A stretch of 42,621 bases of DNA from Bradyrhizobium sp. Ghvi (GCF_900115265.1 NZ_FOVU01000025.1:1-42621), one strand, 5' to 3'. Shown: positions 1 through 7,625, counted from the first letter of the stretch. The notes: generated by a model not told the origin, from the sequence alone. Numbers and translations are program-made.

Positions 1-342
1 TGGCGGCGGGCCCTACCATTTTTTTGAAAGGAGCTCGCGAAGGGCGGCTGCATCGAGCATCTGCTCGGCAAGAAGCTTCTTCAGCTTCGCGTTCTCCTCC
101 TCCAGGGTTCTCAGCCGCTTGGCCTCGGAGACATCCATGCCGCCGAATTTGGCCTTCCAGTTGTAGATCGTCGCTTCGGAGATCCCGTGCCTGCGAGCCA
201 GATCGGCCGTCTTCGCCCCGGCCTCATGCTCCTTCAACACCGCGATAATCTGCTCTTCCGTAAACCTTGCTCGCTTCATCTGTCCGTCCTTCTTCAGGCC
301 GGACTCTAACTACTTCTGGAGGAAATACTCAGTGGCAGGTCA
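1..342 (-). mobile_element. IS3-family (IS407-group-like) element, partial, cut by window start
   Basis: The element runs leftwards out of the window. Its right end is placed at about 342 because the complement there begins TGACCTGCC, and the same start with a similar following 30 bases is found at 42174, just outside another IS3 orfB. Inside are a complete orfA (13-279) and the first codons of orfB, whose ATG (19-17) overlaps the orfA stop in the arrangement ATGGTAG, typical of this group. The insertion sits within the TOPRIM coding region of the next gene. The target duplication partner lies outside the window. Confidence 0.8.
13..279 (-). CDS. IS3-family transposase OrfA (HTH subunit)
   Basis: This 88-residue protein is the DNA-binding first subunit of an IS3 transposase, normally joined to OrfB (the DDE catalytic part) by translational frameshifting. 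The N-terminal half is a helix-turn-helix with the family pattern FTEEQIIAVLKEHEAG, then RRHGISEATIYNWKAKFGGM. The C-terminal third is a leucine-zipper-like coiled coil (LEEENAKLKKLLAE) ending in LLSKKW, the usual end of OrfA in the IS407 group. It appears intact. Its partner orfB starts at 19 and leaves the window. A degenerate relative lies at 39831-40028. Confidence 0.9.
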   Translation of the reverse strand: MKRARFTEEQIIAVLKEHEAGAKTADLARRHGISEATIYNWKAKFGGMDVSEAKRLRTLEEENAKLKKLLAEQMLDAAALRELLSKKW

Positions 343-881
343 AAGGCATTGCCGACCGCGCCTATCTCTCAGCGGCCCTTCATTTGGATGGTCAGTGGAA
401 CGCAATGCGAAGGGCCGGGCTGCATATTCTGCCGACCGAAGGAAAGTCGAACATCCTTCAGTTGCTGACGATCGCTCAAGAGCTGGAGATTCCCTCTTTT
501 GTCATATTCGATGCCGATGGCGATGAAACGCATCCCGCCCGTCGGCGCCGCCAGGAGGTCGACAATAAGGCGTTGCTGACAGCTCTCCAGCTAGAATGTG
601 GCGCCTTCCCGCCGCAGATTGTGTGGAATGACTGCTGTGCGATCTGGCCTAACAATATCGAAGATTCGGTTAGGCTGTGTTTTGACGCTGCGGATTGGGA
701 CAGGATCAACAATGAGGCTCGGCGCGCCATCGACCCGTCTGCCGGAGGTCTTGGGAAAAATCCTGCGTTGATTGGCGAGCTGCTTGCCGTGGCGTGGGCT
801 GAGGGTAAAAGGCCCGAGGTTTTGGTGGAGCTCATGAAGCGGCTGCATGCATTTGGCGACCAGAAGGAAGCCGCAGCATGA
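343..881 (+). pseudogene. OLD-family ATP-dependent endonuclease, C-terminal TOPRIM fragment
   Basis: The frame reads EGIADRAYLSAAL, then GLHILPTEGKSNILQLLTIA and IPSFVIFDADGDE. This is the order of the TOPRIM domain of OLD-family nucleases: the metal-binding Glu in the VEG motif, a conserved GK segment, then DxD. The ABC-type ATPase half that normally precedes TOPRIM is missing, because the IS3 element ends at about 342, inside the codon of the catalytic Glu. The open frame continues back into the IS to 267, but those residues are IS-derived. The fragment keeps a good reading frame to its TGA, which overlaps the next gene's ATG (ATGA). OLD proteins are linked to phage defence. Without the ATPase and the intact VEG motif this one should be inactive. 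Confidence 0.72.
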
Positions 882-1090
882 TGAGAACACCGGTCCGATC
901 GGCGACATTGGTCTCTGTGGGCTACGATGAAGTCAAACAACTGCTAGAAATCGAGTTTCGAAAGAGTTCCGTCTATCAATACTCAGGGGTGCCAAAGTCG
1001 GTCTACAAGCAGCTGATGGCCGCCTCATCGAAGGGTAGGTTTTTCGACCAGCGTATCCGAAACCAGTTCAAGACCTTGAGACTCTCCTAA
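878..1090 (+). CDS. KTSC-domain protein
   Basis: This 70-residue protein matches the KTSC domain along its length: VSVGYDEVKQLLEIEF, then VYQYSGVPKSVYKQLMAASSKGRFF and a final IRNQF. The domain is common in short bacterial and phage proteins and at the end of larger ones; its function is not known and it is thought to bind nucleic acid. The start overlaps the stop of the OLD-like fragment by the ATGA arrangement, so the two were co-translated before the IS insertion. Pairing with an OLD nuclease would fit a defence or DNA-repair role, but that is inference. After the insertion it has no obvious promoter. Confidence 0.75.
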   Translation: MMRTPVRSATLVSVGYDEVKQLLEIEFRKSSVYQYSGVPKSVYKQLMAASSKGRFFDQRIRNQFKTLRLS

Positions 1091-1484
1091 TCCGAACGTG
1101 CTTTGACGGCCATCTCACAGGCGGGTGACTTTGTCCGGAGGGCGCTCGGCCCTGCGGAGCTCCTTGCGTTTTTTTGGGCATTACGGAGACGGCAGCCGAA
1201 GCGCATCTCGAACGCCTTTCCTCTCTAATTTTGATCGCTAGCCCACTCGGGCCGGGCATTCTCGCTAAATCTCGCACTTCTCAGAACTGGTAGGAGAAGG
1301 TCGGTCGCATTCGGCGTATTCGTGGCGAGCACGGTGGCATGCGACTAGCGTCATAGCGTCCTTCACCCGCAACGAGGTTTGATGTCGCTCCATTCTATAA
1401 GTCGCCCGACAATTCAGCGACTGTTCGCGATGCGAGCCGGCATGCCTACGTCACCTGCGCCTCAGCCGGTCACGAGGGCACACG
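1091..1484. other. non-coding gap with a weak sigma-54-like site
   Basis: No convincing gene is seen. At 1335-1349 the sequence TGGCATGCGACTAGC has the GG and GC pairs of a -24/-12 promoter at the right spacing but deviates at two conserved positions, and no TGT-N10-ACA site was found just upstream. It points towards the small gene at 1485. Confidence 0.3.
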
Positions 1485-1715
1485 ATGACTCCGCTCCTCG
1501 ACTCCACCTCGCGTAGCTCGGCCACAAGAATCGTTCTTGTTGGCAGGAATCGGGCCGGTTGCTGGGTCGCGCTTGAAGAACGGGGCTGCTTTGGCGGCCT
1601 ATTTGTCAACCGCGACCAAGCCATAAAATATGCGCTGGTCGAGAATGGAGGCCATCCAGAGAGCATCATCGAGGTCACGCGTGAGATTGAACTGGAGATT
1701 CGTACCAGCCCATGA
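1485..1715 (+). CDS. small conserved hypothetical protein
   Basis: This 76-residue protein has no domain I can name. The segment RIVLVGRNRAGCWVALEE, then GGLFVNRDQAIKYALVENGG and a final IIEV, is regular and well-formed, and I recall similar short proteins in Bradyrhizobium genomes. The start is supported by GAGGG seven bases before ATG. The sequence suggests a small alpha/beta fold without membrane segments or signal peptide. Neighbours give no clue beyond the weak -24/-12-like site upstream. Confidence 0.65.
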   Translation: MTPLLDSTSRSSATRIVLVGRNRAGCWVALEERGCFGGLFVNRDQAIKYALVENGGHPESIIEVTREIELEIRTSP

Positions 1716-2124
1716 GCGGCGCAGCGAGGTTTCGCAAACAGATGGGGCGAGCCGAACATTGCAGACATCAGCCCAATGCAGGATTGCCATACCCGCCACT
1801 CGCGTCCATGCCGCACGCGAATACGACGTTAGAGCTTAAGCAGAGCAATCCACCTGAACTGCCGACCCACATCCATAACGAAATGCCCCGCTTTTTCTTC
1901 CCGTGTCACCTATTATGCGATCAAGATCTCACCTCACCTAGTGGTCCGCGGCGCCCCGCAGAGACGATCGGCGACGAATTAGAAGCACGCCTACCCATAG
2001 TAACAGCGCCTGTATGTCGGCTATGCAGCTGCGGCCGCGCAATTCACTCGCGTTCCGCCGCAGCGACCTACAGTTGCCCGTTACATTTCGCTAGATCTGC
2101 GTCAGCAGAACCGAACCGCGGCCG
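1716..2124. other. gap, no gene recognised
   Basis: Short open frames are present on both strands but none has a family signature or a good ribosome binding site. It lies between two convergent genes (1485 on + and the LuxR-type gene on -). Confidence 0.4.
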
Positions 2125-2337
2125 TTACTCGATAAGACGCAAACGTCGCGCCTTGACGACGCATTGGGTACGGCTGGTCGTTTCCAGCTTTCGCATCGCA
2201 TTCTTGACGTGAAAGTTGACGGTGTTCTCGCTCACTTTCAAGATGACTCCGATGGCCCAGGATGACTTCCCTTCCTCGACCCATCGCAAGCATTGTCTTT
2301 CCCGTTCCGACAGCACAACCTCTTGCACATCCGCCAT
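2125..2337 (-). CDS. LuxR-type HTH regulator, DNA-binding domain only
   Basis: This 70-residue protein consists almost only of a LuxR/GerE DNA-binding domain: LSERERQCLRWVEEGKSSW, then ILKVSENTVNFHVKNAMRKL and the closing RTQCVVKARRLRL. The signal-binding N-terminal domain of normal LuxR regulators (about 170 residues) is absent. The start is well supported: AGGAG lies six bases before the ATG, so this is a genuine short gene rather than a truncated end. It is transcribed away from the phosphonate gene cluster at 2833 and shares with it a 0.5-kb intergenic region containing two inverted repeats, so it is a candidate regulator of that cluster. What it senses, if anything, is unknown. Confidence 0.82.
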   Translation of the reverse strand: MADVQEVVLSERERQCLRWVEEGKSSWAIGVILKVSENTVNFHVKNAMRKLETTSRTQCVVKARRLRLIE

Positions 2338-2494
2338 GAGTTTCTCCTGGAGCCGAGAGGACGTGGAACGAGATCAGCAAATGCCATACCAGTCAGCGGC
2401 ACCGCAAACTCTCGCGGCAGGACAGGATCGTAGGAGATTGACGGCTCACTTCTCCGGAAGACTGCCATCCAACTACAGCCCTATCAACGCAATC

Positions 2495-2508
2495 GCGACA
2501 TATGTCGC
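2495..2508. promoter_or_regulatory. perfect 14-bp palindrome, candidate operator
   Basis: GCGACATATGTCGC is a perfect dyad, the type of site bound by dimeric LuxR-family or other HTH regulators. It lies 158 bp upstream of the LuxR-type start codon and about 325 bp upstream of the PEP mutase start, and it overlaps the TGT-N10-ACA match. Confidence 0.45.
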
Positions 2509-2543
2509 AAACGCAACAGCAGTAACTACGACAACCATAGGAG

Positions 2544-2564
2544 CCGATGTTCGCTCAACATCGG
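2544..2564. repeat. 8-bp inverted repeat with 5-nt loop
   Basis: CCGATGTT, five bases, AACATCGG. No T run follows, so a terminator is unlikely; an operator or mRNA hairpin is more plausible. It lies between the divergent LuxR-type gene and PEP mutase gene. Confidence 0.45.
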
Positions 2565-2832
2565 TGTGAGCTGGATATTATCTTTTGGCCAAGCGTTCCT
2601 CCCGCAAGGGGGGGGAATGCTCTGTGAGGGGCCGTAGCGCCCGGCTTGCGAGCCAACGTCTCGGCTCGGATACACCCATAACAAGCCCCGCGCTCGGCGC
2701 CGATCCTCTGGCGATCATGCAAGCTTTTACGTCCCAATCAACTACCAGCGCTGGTCATTGATCGGCATCCCACCAAAAAGGTATGAGCAGTGCAGTCTGC
2801 GCCAATTGAAGGCCGGCTTCCAGGATTTCTGC

Positions 2833-3774
2833 ATGAAGTATCAACTACAATCCGCTCCGCCGAAGGCAAGTCATCAATGCACTCGGCCATCGCCTGTTGA
2901 AATGCTTCGCGCCGAGGTCTGCTCGAATGGTGAGCTCTCGTATCTGATGGAGGCGCATGATGGCCTGTCCGCTACGATCGCCGAGCGCTCCGGGTTCAAG
3001 GGGCTCTGGGCGTCTGGTCTGTCGATTGCCTGTTCTCTAGGTTACCGAGACGCGAATGAAGCGTCGTGGACCCAACTTGTCGACGCCGTTGAGCGGATCG
3101 TGGATTCAAGCCAACTTCCTGTCCTGGTCGACGGAGATGGCGGCTTCGGGAATTTCAACAATGCTCGCCTCCTGGCTCGCAAGCTCCTCCAGCGCGGTGC
3201 AGCCGGCCTCGCACTGGAGGACAGCTGTTTTCCGAAGATGAACTCGTTTGTTGGGGATAGGCACCCCCTCGCCGACATCGACGAATTCTCGGGCCGCCTC
3301 CGGGCAGTGAAGGATACAGTCGCAGACGACTTGGTTCTGGTGGCAAGGATCGAGGCGTTGATCGCTGGGTATGAGATGGACGAAGCACTTTTGCGCGCTC
3401 ACGCCTACGCCGACGCAGGAGCCGATGCGATCCTCATTCATTCGCGAAGGAACACCCCGGACGAAATCCTTTCGTTCGCGCGCGCTTGGCAGAGCAGATT
3501 GCCCGTCGTGATCGTTCCGACGAAATACTACCGAACGCCGATCTCTGTATACCGTAAGGCCCGCATCTCCACGGTGATCTGGGCCAACCACTCCATGCGA
3601 GCGGCAATAAAGGCAATGCGGCAAGTCTGCAGTCGCATCATCGCTGAGGAAAACATCGCAAGCGTTGAGCCGAATATTGCTACTCTCGACGAAGTCTTCG
3701 ACCTTTTGAAGTACGACGAACTCGCCCGTGCGGAAGCGTTATATCTGCGGCCCTATACTGAATTGCGCAAATAA
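2833..3774 (+). CDS. pepM: phosphoenolpyruvate mutase
   Basis: PEP mutase converts phosphoenolpyruvate to phosphonopyruvate, the C-P bond-forming entry step of nearly all phosphonate pathways. Visible landmarks of the isocitrate-lyase/PEP mutase family: LMEAHDGLSATIAE near the N-terminus, WASGLSIACSLGYRDANEAS (D73), the metal-binding DGDGG (residues 100-104), EDSCFPKMNS (129-138) and ARIEALIAGY. The mutase signature is ED-K-five residues-NS; here the Lys is Ser (S131), while the NS that separates mutases from phosphonopyruvate hydrolases is kept. With the ATG at 2833 the protein has 313 residues, near the family norm; TTG 2758 and ATG 2899 are alternatives and none has a strong ribosome binding site. 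It is first of four genes that fit a phosphonate pathway. Confidence 0.88.
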   Translation: MKYQLQSAPPKASHQCTRPSPVEMLRAEVCSNGELSYLMEAHDGLSATIAERSGFKGLWASGLSIACSLGYRDANEASWTQLVDAVERIVDSSQLPVLVDGDGGFGNFNNARLLARKLLQRGAAGLALEDSCFPKMNSFVGDRHPLADIDEFSGRLRAVKDTVADDLVLVARIEALIAGYEMDEALLRAHAYADAGADAILIHSRRNTPDEILSFARAWQSRLPVVIVPTKYYRTPISVYRKARISTVIWANHSMRAAIKAMRQVCSRIIAEENIASVEPNIATLDEVFDLLKYDELARAEALYLRPYTELRK

Positions 3775-4130
3775 ATGTTTCCTCGACACAGGAGCATATT
3801 CGTTGCCCAAGCCTACCGTCCTGGACTTCCTGCTACCTGGCCAGGTGCGACCCAAATTGATTTCGCTGTACTGAGATGTCCTTAGATGGCCTAGCACGTC
3901 TCACTCGGCCGAAATACGCATTTCGCCATCTGGGCAGCACCCCGAGGTACCGGATCCATGGCCTCCCTCCTCTTTGAAAAAAGGACCGACGAGGACCATT
4001 TGCCGGCCGCCACGCTTGGAGCCCGATTTTCAAGGGTCCGGCAGGGTTGACTTCGCTTCAGCAAGCACACGCTGCGGGCAACCACACTCGTCGGTGTTTC
4101 ACTTTAGGGGAACGACGAAAAGGAACTGAA
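3775..4130. other. intergenic gap inside the phosphonate cluster
   Basis: Nothing recognisable on either strand. The gap of about 350 bp between genes of one predicted pathway is large, so the nucleotidyltransferase may have its own promoter. Confidence 0.4.
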
Positions 4131-4934
4131 TTGGTGATCGACGCTCCGAAGAACGCCGTTATTCTCGCCGCCGGCTGCGGCTCTCGCCTGCGTCCTCTGA
4201 CAGATCTGAGGCCGAAGCCGCTCATCGAGGTCAATGGCATTTCGATTCTTCACAATGCTTTGCGCAATCTTGAAACTGTTGGCGTGGAAGAGGTGACGAT
4301 CGTCGTGGGTTACCGCAAAGACGCCATTCAGTATGCCTGCGGCAGCCGCTTTGGCGGGCTCAGAATCAAATATGTCGAGTCGACTGTTTTTGAGCGCACC
4401 GGAAGCGCCTATTCTTTGTGGCTGGCGCGCGACGCTCTTCTCTCTGGAGACTGCTTTCTTCTCGAGGGCGACGTCTTTTTCGAAGAGGACGCGTTGCGAT
4501 ATTTGATGATCTGCCGGGGGACTGACGTCGCTGCAGTCGTTCCCTTCGATGCTTGCATGGAAGGATCAGCCGTTCTGCTGTCGCAGAACGGCTTCATCTC
4601 AGGCTTTCGAATGAAGCAAACGGCGTCAAATCTTGTTGCGGATGGCCCAAAGCTATTCAAGACGATGAATCTATTGCGTCTCTCGGCGCCGACACTCAAG
4701 GCAACGATCATTCCCGCGCTGGACGATATCATCGCTGCCGGGGCTAGGCAGACCTACACCGAAGCACTTTTGGGTTATCTGATAGAAAAACGAGGTCTAC
4801 AGCTCGCCGCGGCGCGATGCGATGGCCTCAACTGGTACGAAATCGATAATGCTGAGGATTTGCAAATTGCCGAGCGCATTTTCAGGAACCGAATGAACCC
4901 CTACACGCCCAGACGTGATTTGCAGACTAGGTGA
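4131..4934 (+). CDS. sugar-phosphate-type nucleotidyltransferase, probable phosphonate cytidylyltransferase
   Basis: The protein (267 residues) belongs to the nucleotidyltransferase fold of RmlA/LicC/PntC type: AVILAAGCGSRLRPLTD at residues 9-25 (nucleotide-binding GxGxRL), RPKPLIEVNG next, and LLEGDVFFEED carrying a metal-binding Asp. PntC enzymes attach CMP to 2-aminoethylphosphonate and are found beside PEP mutase. That context, with a CDP-alcohol transferase directly after, makes PntC the best guess; a choline-phosphate cytidylyltransferase (LicC) is the closest alternative. Start: AGGA six bases before TTG 4131, followed at once by GTG 4134. In Treponema denticola PntC is fused to an aminotransferase; here the aminotransferase is separate (5783). 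Confidence 0.72.
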   Translation: MVIDAPKNAVILAAGCGSRLRPLTDLRPKPLIEVNGISILHNALRNLETVGVEEVTIVVGYRKDAIQYACGSRFGGLRIKYVESTVFERTGSAYSLWLARDALLSGDCFLLEGDVFFEEDALRYLMICRGTDVAAVVPFDACMEGSAVLLSQNGFISGFRMKQTASNLVADGPKLFKTMNLLRLSAPTLKATIIPALDDIIAAGARQTYTEALLGYLIEKRGLQLAAARCDGLNWYEIDNAEDLQIAERIFRNRMNPYTPRRDLQTR

Positions 4935-4941
4935 CGGTCCA

Positions 4942-5547
4942 ATGCTAAAATATCTTTGGGATCCAGCGAACGCCATAACGATCACAGGTCTCCTCTTTTC
5001 CTCCACCAGCCTATTTCTTGCTCTCTCTGAGCGCCTCGAGCTATCTGTGGCAGCAGCGCTTTGGGCCGTTCTATCGGACCACCTCGATGGGTTTGTGGCA
5101 GGTCGTACGAAGGGCCGCGATCCAGATGTAGCAAAGATGGGAGCGAGCCTCGACGGATTTGCCGATATCGTCTATGGAGCCGTTCTGCCTGCGGTCATTG
5201 TGGTACAAGTCAGTCAGGCCTCCCCGCTCGCCCTTGCGAGCGCAACCATGCTACTGATCGCTGGTGCAGTAAGGCTTAGCTACTTTGCGAACTTTGGTCG
5301 GTCATACGATCAATGCTTCTTAGGCGTTCCCTTGTCTTACGACGTGCCGTTTCTGGCGCTCTTATTTCTTCTTAAACCTCTCATTCCTGCTGAAGCATTT
5401 TCCGACGTCGTGAGCATTGGCTTCGTGCTGCTCGCTATGGCGCATGTCGCGCCTGTTCGTGTGCCACCACTCAACGCAACAATGTATGCGGCAATAAGCA
5501 TCTTCGCAGTCGCATCATCGGCGGCTTTGGCCAGTCGGTGCCTTTGA
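4942..5547 (+). CDS. CDP-alcohol phosphatidyltransferase family membrane enzyme
   Basis: This 201-residue integral membrane protein carries the CDP-alcohol phosphotransferase signature as DHLDGFVAGR...G...D...D: D46, D49, G50, A53, R55, G67, D71 and D75. It differs from the consensus by one extra Gly between the Ala and Arg. Hydrophobic stretches before and after the motif suggest about five or six membrane segments. These enzymes move a phospho-alcohol between a CMP-linked donor and an acceptor alcohol at the inner membrane. Following a predicted CMP-phosphonate synthetase, the likely reaction is transfer of a phosphonate headgroup from CMP to a lipid or similar acceptor. ATG 4942 starts eight bases after the upstream stop codon. 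The acceptor cannot be read from sequence. Confidence 0.72.
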   Translation: MLKYLWDPANAITITGLLFSSTSLFLALSERLELSVAAALWAVLSDHLDGFVAGRTKGRDPDVAKMGASLDGFADIVYGAVLPAVIVVQVSQASPLALASATMLLIAGAVRLSYFANFGRSYDQCFLGVPLSYDVPFLALLFLLKPLIPAEAFSDVVSIGFVLLAMAHVAPVRVPPLNATMYAAISIFAVASSAALASRCL

Positions 5548-5782
5548 TTGCGGATGGACGTATGATCCGGCGAGTGCTGCTGCGTATTACAGGGTTTTCT
5601 ACCATACAGGTCACGTGATGATGTTTAGTCTCGCCAATCGCAATGTGCGCTCCCCAGTCTTTGCCGGGCAACTTTCCACACGAATCGGCTCTGAGCGATG
5701 GTTGTTCGCCGTGAGCTAATCGAGAGGACGCGATCGTTCTGGAATATTCGTCGGCCCTGAAACATTTCAGCTGGTCTCACTC

Positions 5783-6889
5783 ATGAACAGCACTGCACAA
5801 ACCAGCCCACCACTTCGGTCGGACGACATCTCTGTCCTCATCAACCGATTCCCCGGCGGCTATTGGAAATATGACATGAAGGACTTCGTCCTTCTGGTGA
5901 ATCCCTATTTTCCGCCGCAAGCCTTCCTTGACGAACTCAAGGACGCTCTCCCGCGGCTTATCACCTGCTATCCCTCTCCTAACGTGGAGATGGTTCAGCT
6001 TCTTGCCGATACCGTGAAGATTCCGGCACATAATCTTGTCATTTGCAATGGCGTGGCTGAACTGATTCCCATCCTTATTGGTCGGCTCGGTATGCGGATT
6101 GCGGTCCCGGTCCCAACCTTCAATCCCTATGAAACCACCGCTTTGCCCGGACGGTTGTCGCGCTTCATCCTGCCACCGCCGGATTTTGAACTCGATGTGC
6201 AGGGCTATGCAGCGTTTGCTCATGCAAATCGTGTCGACGCCGCGGTCGTGATATCGCCGAATAATCCAACTTCGCGGATGGTTCCTTATGCGGATTTGCT
6301 ATTTCTGGCTTCTGCGCTTCGAGCTCAACAGCAACTTTTATTGATCGATGAGTCATTCATCGAGTTTAGTGAATTCGGTCGAGGTGCGAGCCTGGAAAAT
6401 CACTTACTCGACTTTCCCAATGTGATCGTTCTCAAAAGTCTCGGAAAGATTTACGGGACATGCGGTTTGCGAATCGGGTATGCGGCATCTGCAAATGCAC
6501 AGATGATGAAAGAAATGAGAGCTGCCCTGCCCACGTGGAATGTCAACACGTTTGCGGAGTTTTTTCTAAGCAAGCTTCCTCACCTGGCGCACGCGGCAAA
6601 ACAGAGTTGGATGAGGGTGGGCAGTGACAGGGACAAATTGTACGCAGGCCTGTGCAGCATCGACGGAATGAGAGTTCTGAAACCAGATGCAAATTTCGTG
6701 TTCTGCGAACTCCCGCCCCATTTTCCGGATGGGGACGTGATCGCCTCAAAGCTATTAAAAAATAGACGGATGTTGATCAGACACAATGGCGGCAAGACGC
6801 TTCAGAATGGCAAACGATTCTTGCGCATTGCAAGCCGCACCGAAGACGACAACAAGCTTTTGGTGGAAGCACTGAAAGATCATTTCTGA
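5783..6889 (+). CDS. class I/II PLP-dependent aminotransferase (HisC/CobD-like), phosphonate cluster
   Basis: A 368-residue fold-type I PLP enzyme. Landmarks: VICNGVAELIPIL (cofactor phosphate region), ISPNNPTSRMV, LLIDESFIEFSE with the PLP-ring Asp, and LKSLGKIYGTCGLRIGY with K222 as the Schiff-base Lys, then a C-terminal arginine region FLRIASR. The pattern resembles HisC and CobD rather than the AEP transaminase PhnW. In this cluster it could transaminate phosphonoacetaldehyde to 2-aminoethylphosphonate, as in the PntC-transaminase fusion of Treponema. Because no phosphonopyruvate decarboxylase is visible, it might instead act on phosphonopyruvate to give phosphonoalanine, or, like CobD, decarboxylate an amino acid; both are speculative. 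It starts 235 bp after the transferase. Confidence 0.75.
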   Translation: MNSTAQTSPPLRSDDISVLINRFPGGYWKYDMKDFVLLVNPYFPPQAFLDELKDALPRLITCYPSPNVEMVQLLADTVKIPAHNLVICNGVAELIPILIGRLGMRIAVPVPTFNPYETTALPGRLSRFILPPPDFELDVQGYAAFAHANRVDAAVVISPNNPTSRMVPYADLLFLASALRAQQQLLLIDESFIEFSEFGRGASLENHLLDFPNVIVLKSLGKIYGTCGLRIGYAASANAQMMKEMRAALPTWNVNTFAEFFLSKLPHLAHAAKQSWMRVGSDRDKLYAGLCSIDGMRVLKPDANFVFCELPPHFPDGDVIASKLLKNRRMLIRHNGGKTLQNGKRFLRIASRTEDDNKLLVEALKDHF

Positions 6890-6951
6890 TTAGCGCAACG
6901 GGATTTCCGCGACGGTCTGTGATGCGATAAATAGATCCTGGTCTAGCCGTG

Positions 6952-7224
6952 CTACCATCCAGCCAACAGTGACTCTGACGGCTGCGGTTTGATGACGTTA
7001 CTGATGATGCGCCCTTTTTCGCACGGCCGCGTCAGGTCGAGATCGGCGCCGACGAGTGGCGAGCGACGGAATGCGTTCAAGACGCCAGTGGGCTTGGAGG
7101 GCGAGACGGCCTGTTGAATCGTGCGCCGGAGATTGCCGACTTCCGGCCCTTCATCAGTCAGCTTGCGCAAGTGCTCTGGTGAGGTCGCGATCGGTCTCGA
7201 GGGCCTGGAGTTCGAACCGCACAA
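6952..7224 (-). pseudogene. remnant of a Phd-type antitoxin / VapC toxin pair
   Basis: The minus-strand frame contains FRRSPLVGADLDLTRPCEKGR, close to the C-terminal end of Phd/YefM-type antitoxins, and directly after it SNVIKPQPSESLLAGW, which resembles the start of a PIN-domain VapC toxin (DTNVISELRKP...). The antitoxin N-terminus and nearly all of the toxin are missing. Assignment rests on short matches, so it is moderate. It lies back to back with a second Phd-VapC remnant on the other strand. Confidence 0.45.
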
Positions 7225-7400
7225 TGTCGCACTTCGTCAGCCGGGATCGGGCTCTTGCTCACTGATCGCCTCATTATATCTGGTTATACATCGGGATATT
7301 CGGCTCGCTGAAGGCCGCCGCTCGTCTGTGATCACGAGAGTGGCGTCGGCGCCAGGATCTTAAGATCCTGCCGCCGTCGGCACAAACCGTTGGTCTCTAC

Positions 7401-7625
7401 ATGACTGCACATGATCGCCTGCGCTTTGGGCGCGCGGCGATGGGCGATCGCGGGGCCAATTCGTCTCGACGAGTGCGCGCCGGATCTCGGCCTTCACCTG
7501 AAATTTTGCTGCGGGGCGAGCGCTCTACCGTTGTACTGTCGGCCGCCGACTACGACGCGCTGCGTGCCGGTCGACCTACCTTGATCGACGACTTGCTCGC
7601 CGGTCCAACTTGGACGACGAACTAG
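7401..7625 (+). pseudogene. Phd/YefM-type antitoxin, degraded
   Basis: From about 7515 the frame reads GERSTVVLSAADYDALRAG, then LIDDLLAGPTW, the usual C-terminal half of a Phd/YefM antitoxin (VVVLS..DYD.L ... S/GPPW). The N-terminal DNA-binding half is not recognisable in this frame and appears shifted. The stop codon TAG is part of the CTAG target into which the IS5-family element inserted, so the antitoxin end is unchanged but separated from its toxin (9930-10314) by 2.3 kb of IS DNA. Confidence 0.6.

Larger units (their letters stand above)
2338..2832. promoter_or_regulatory. divergent intergenic region, LuxR-type gene / PEP mutase cluster
   Basis: The region holds two inverted repeats (2495-2508, 2544-2564) and a TGT-N10-ACA match at 2503-2518, the pattern of a NifA upstream activator site. 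A possible -24/-12 element at 2635-2649 (TAGC, eight bases, TTGC) keeps the -12 part but lacks the GG of -24, so sigma-54 control is doubtful here. Confidence 0.4.

Noticed and set aside
476..940. Minus-strand frames opposite the OLD-like fragment
   Set aside because: Shadows of the plus-strand frame; the plus frame has clear TOPRIM motifs.
7200..7220. tRNA T-arm-like GTTCGAACC
   Set aside because: No cloverleaf, acceptor stem or anticodon arm could be formed around it.
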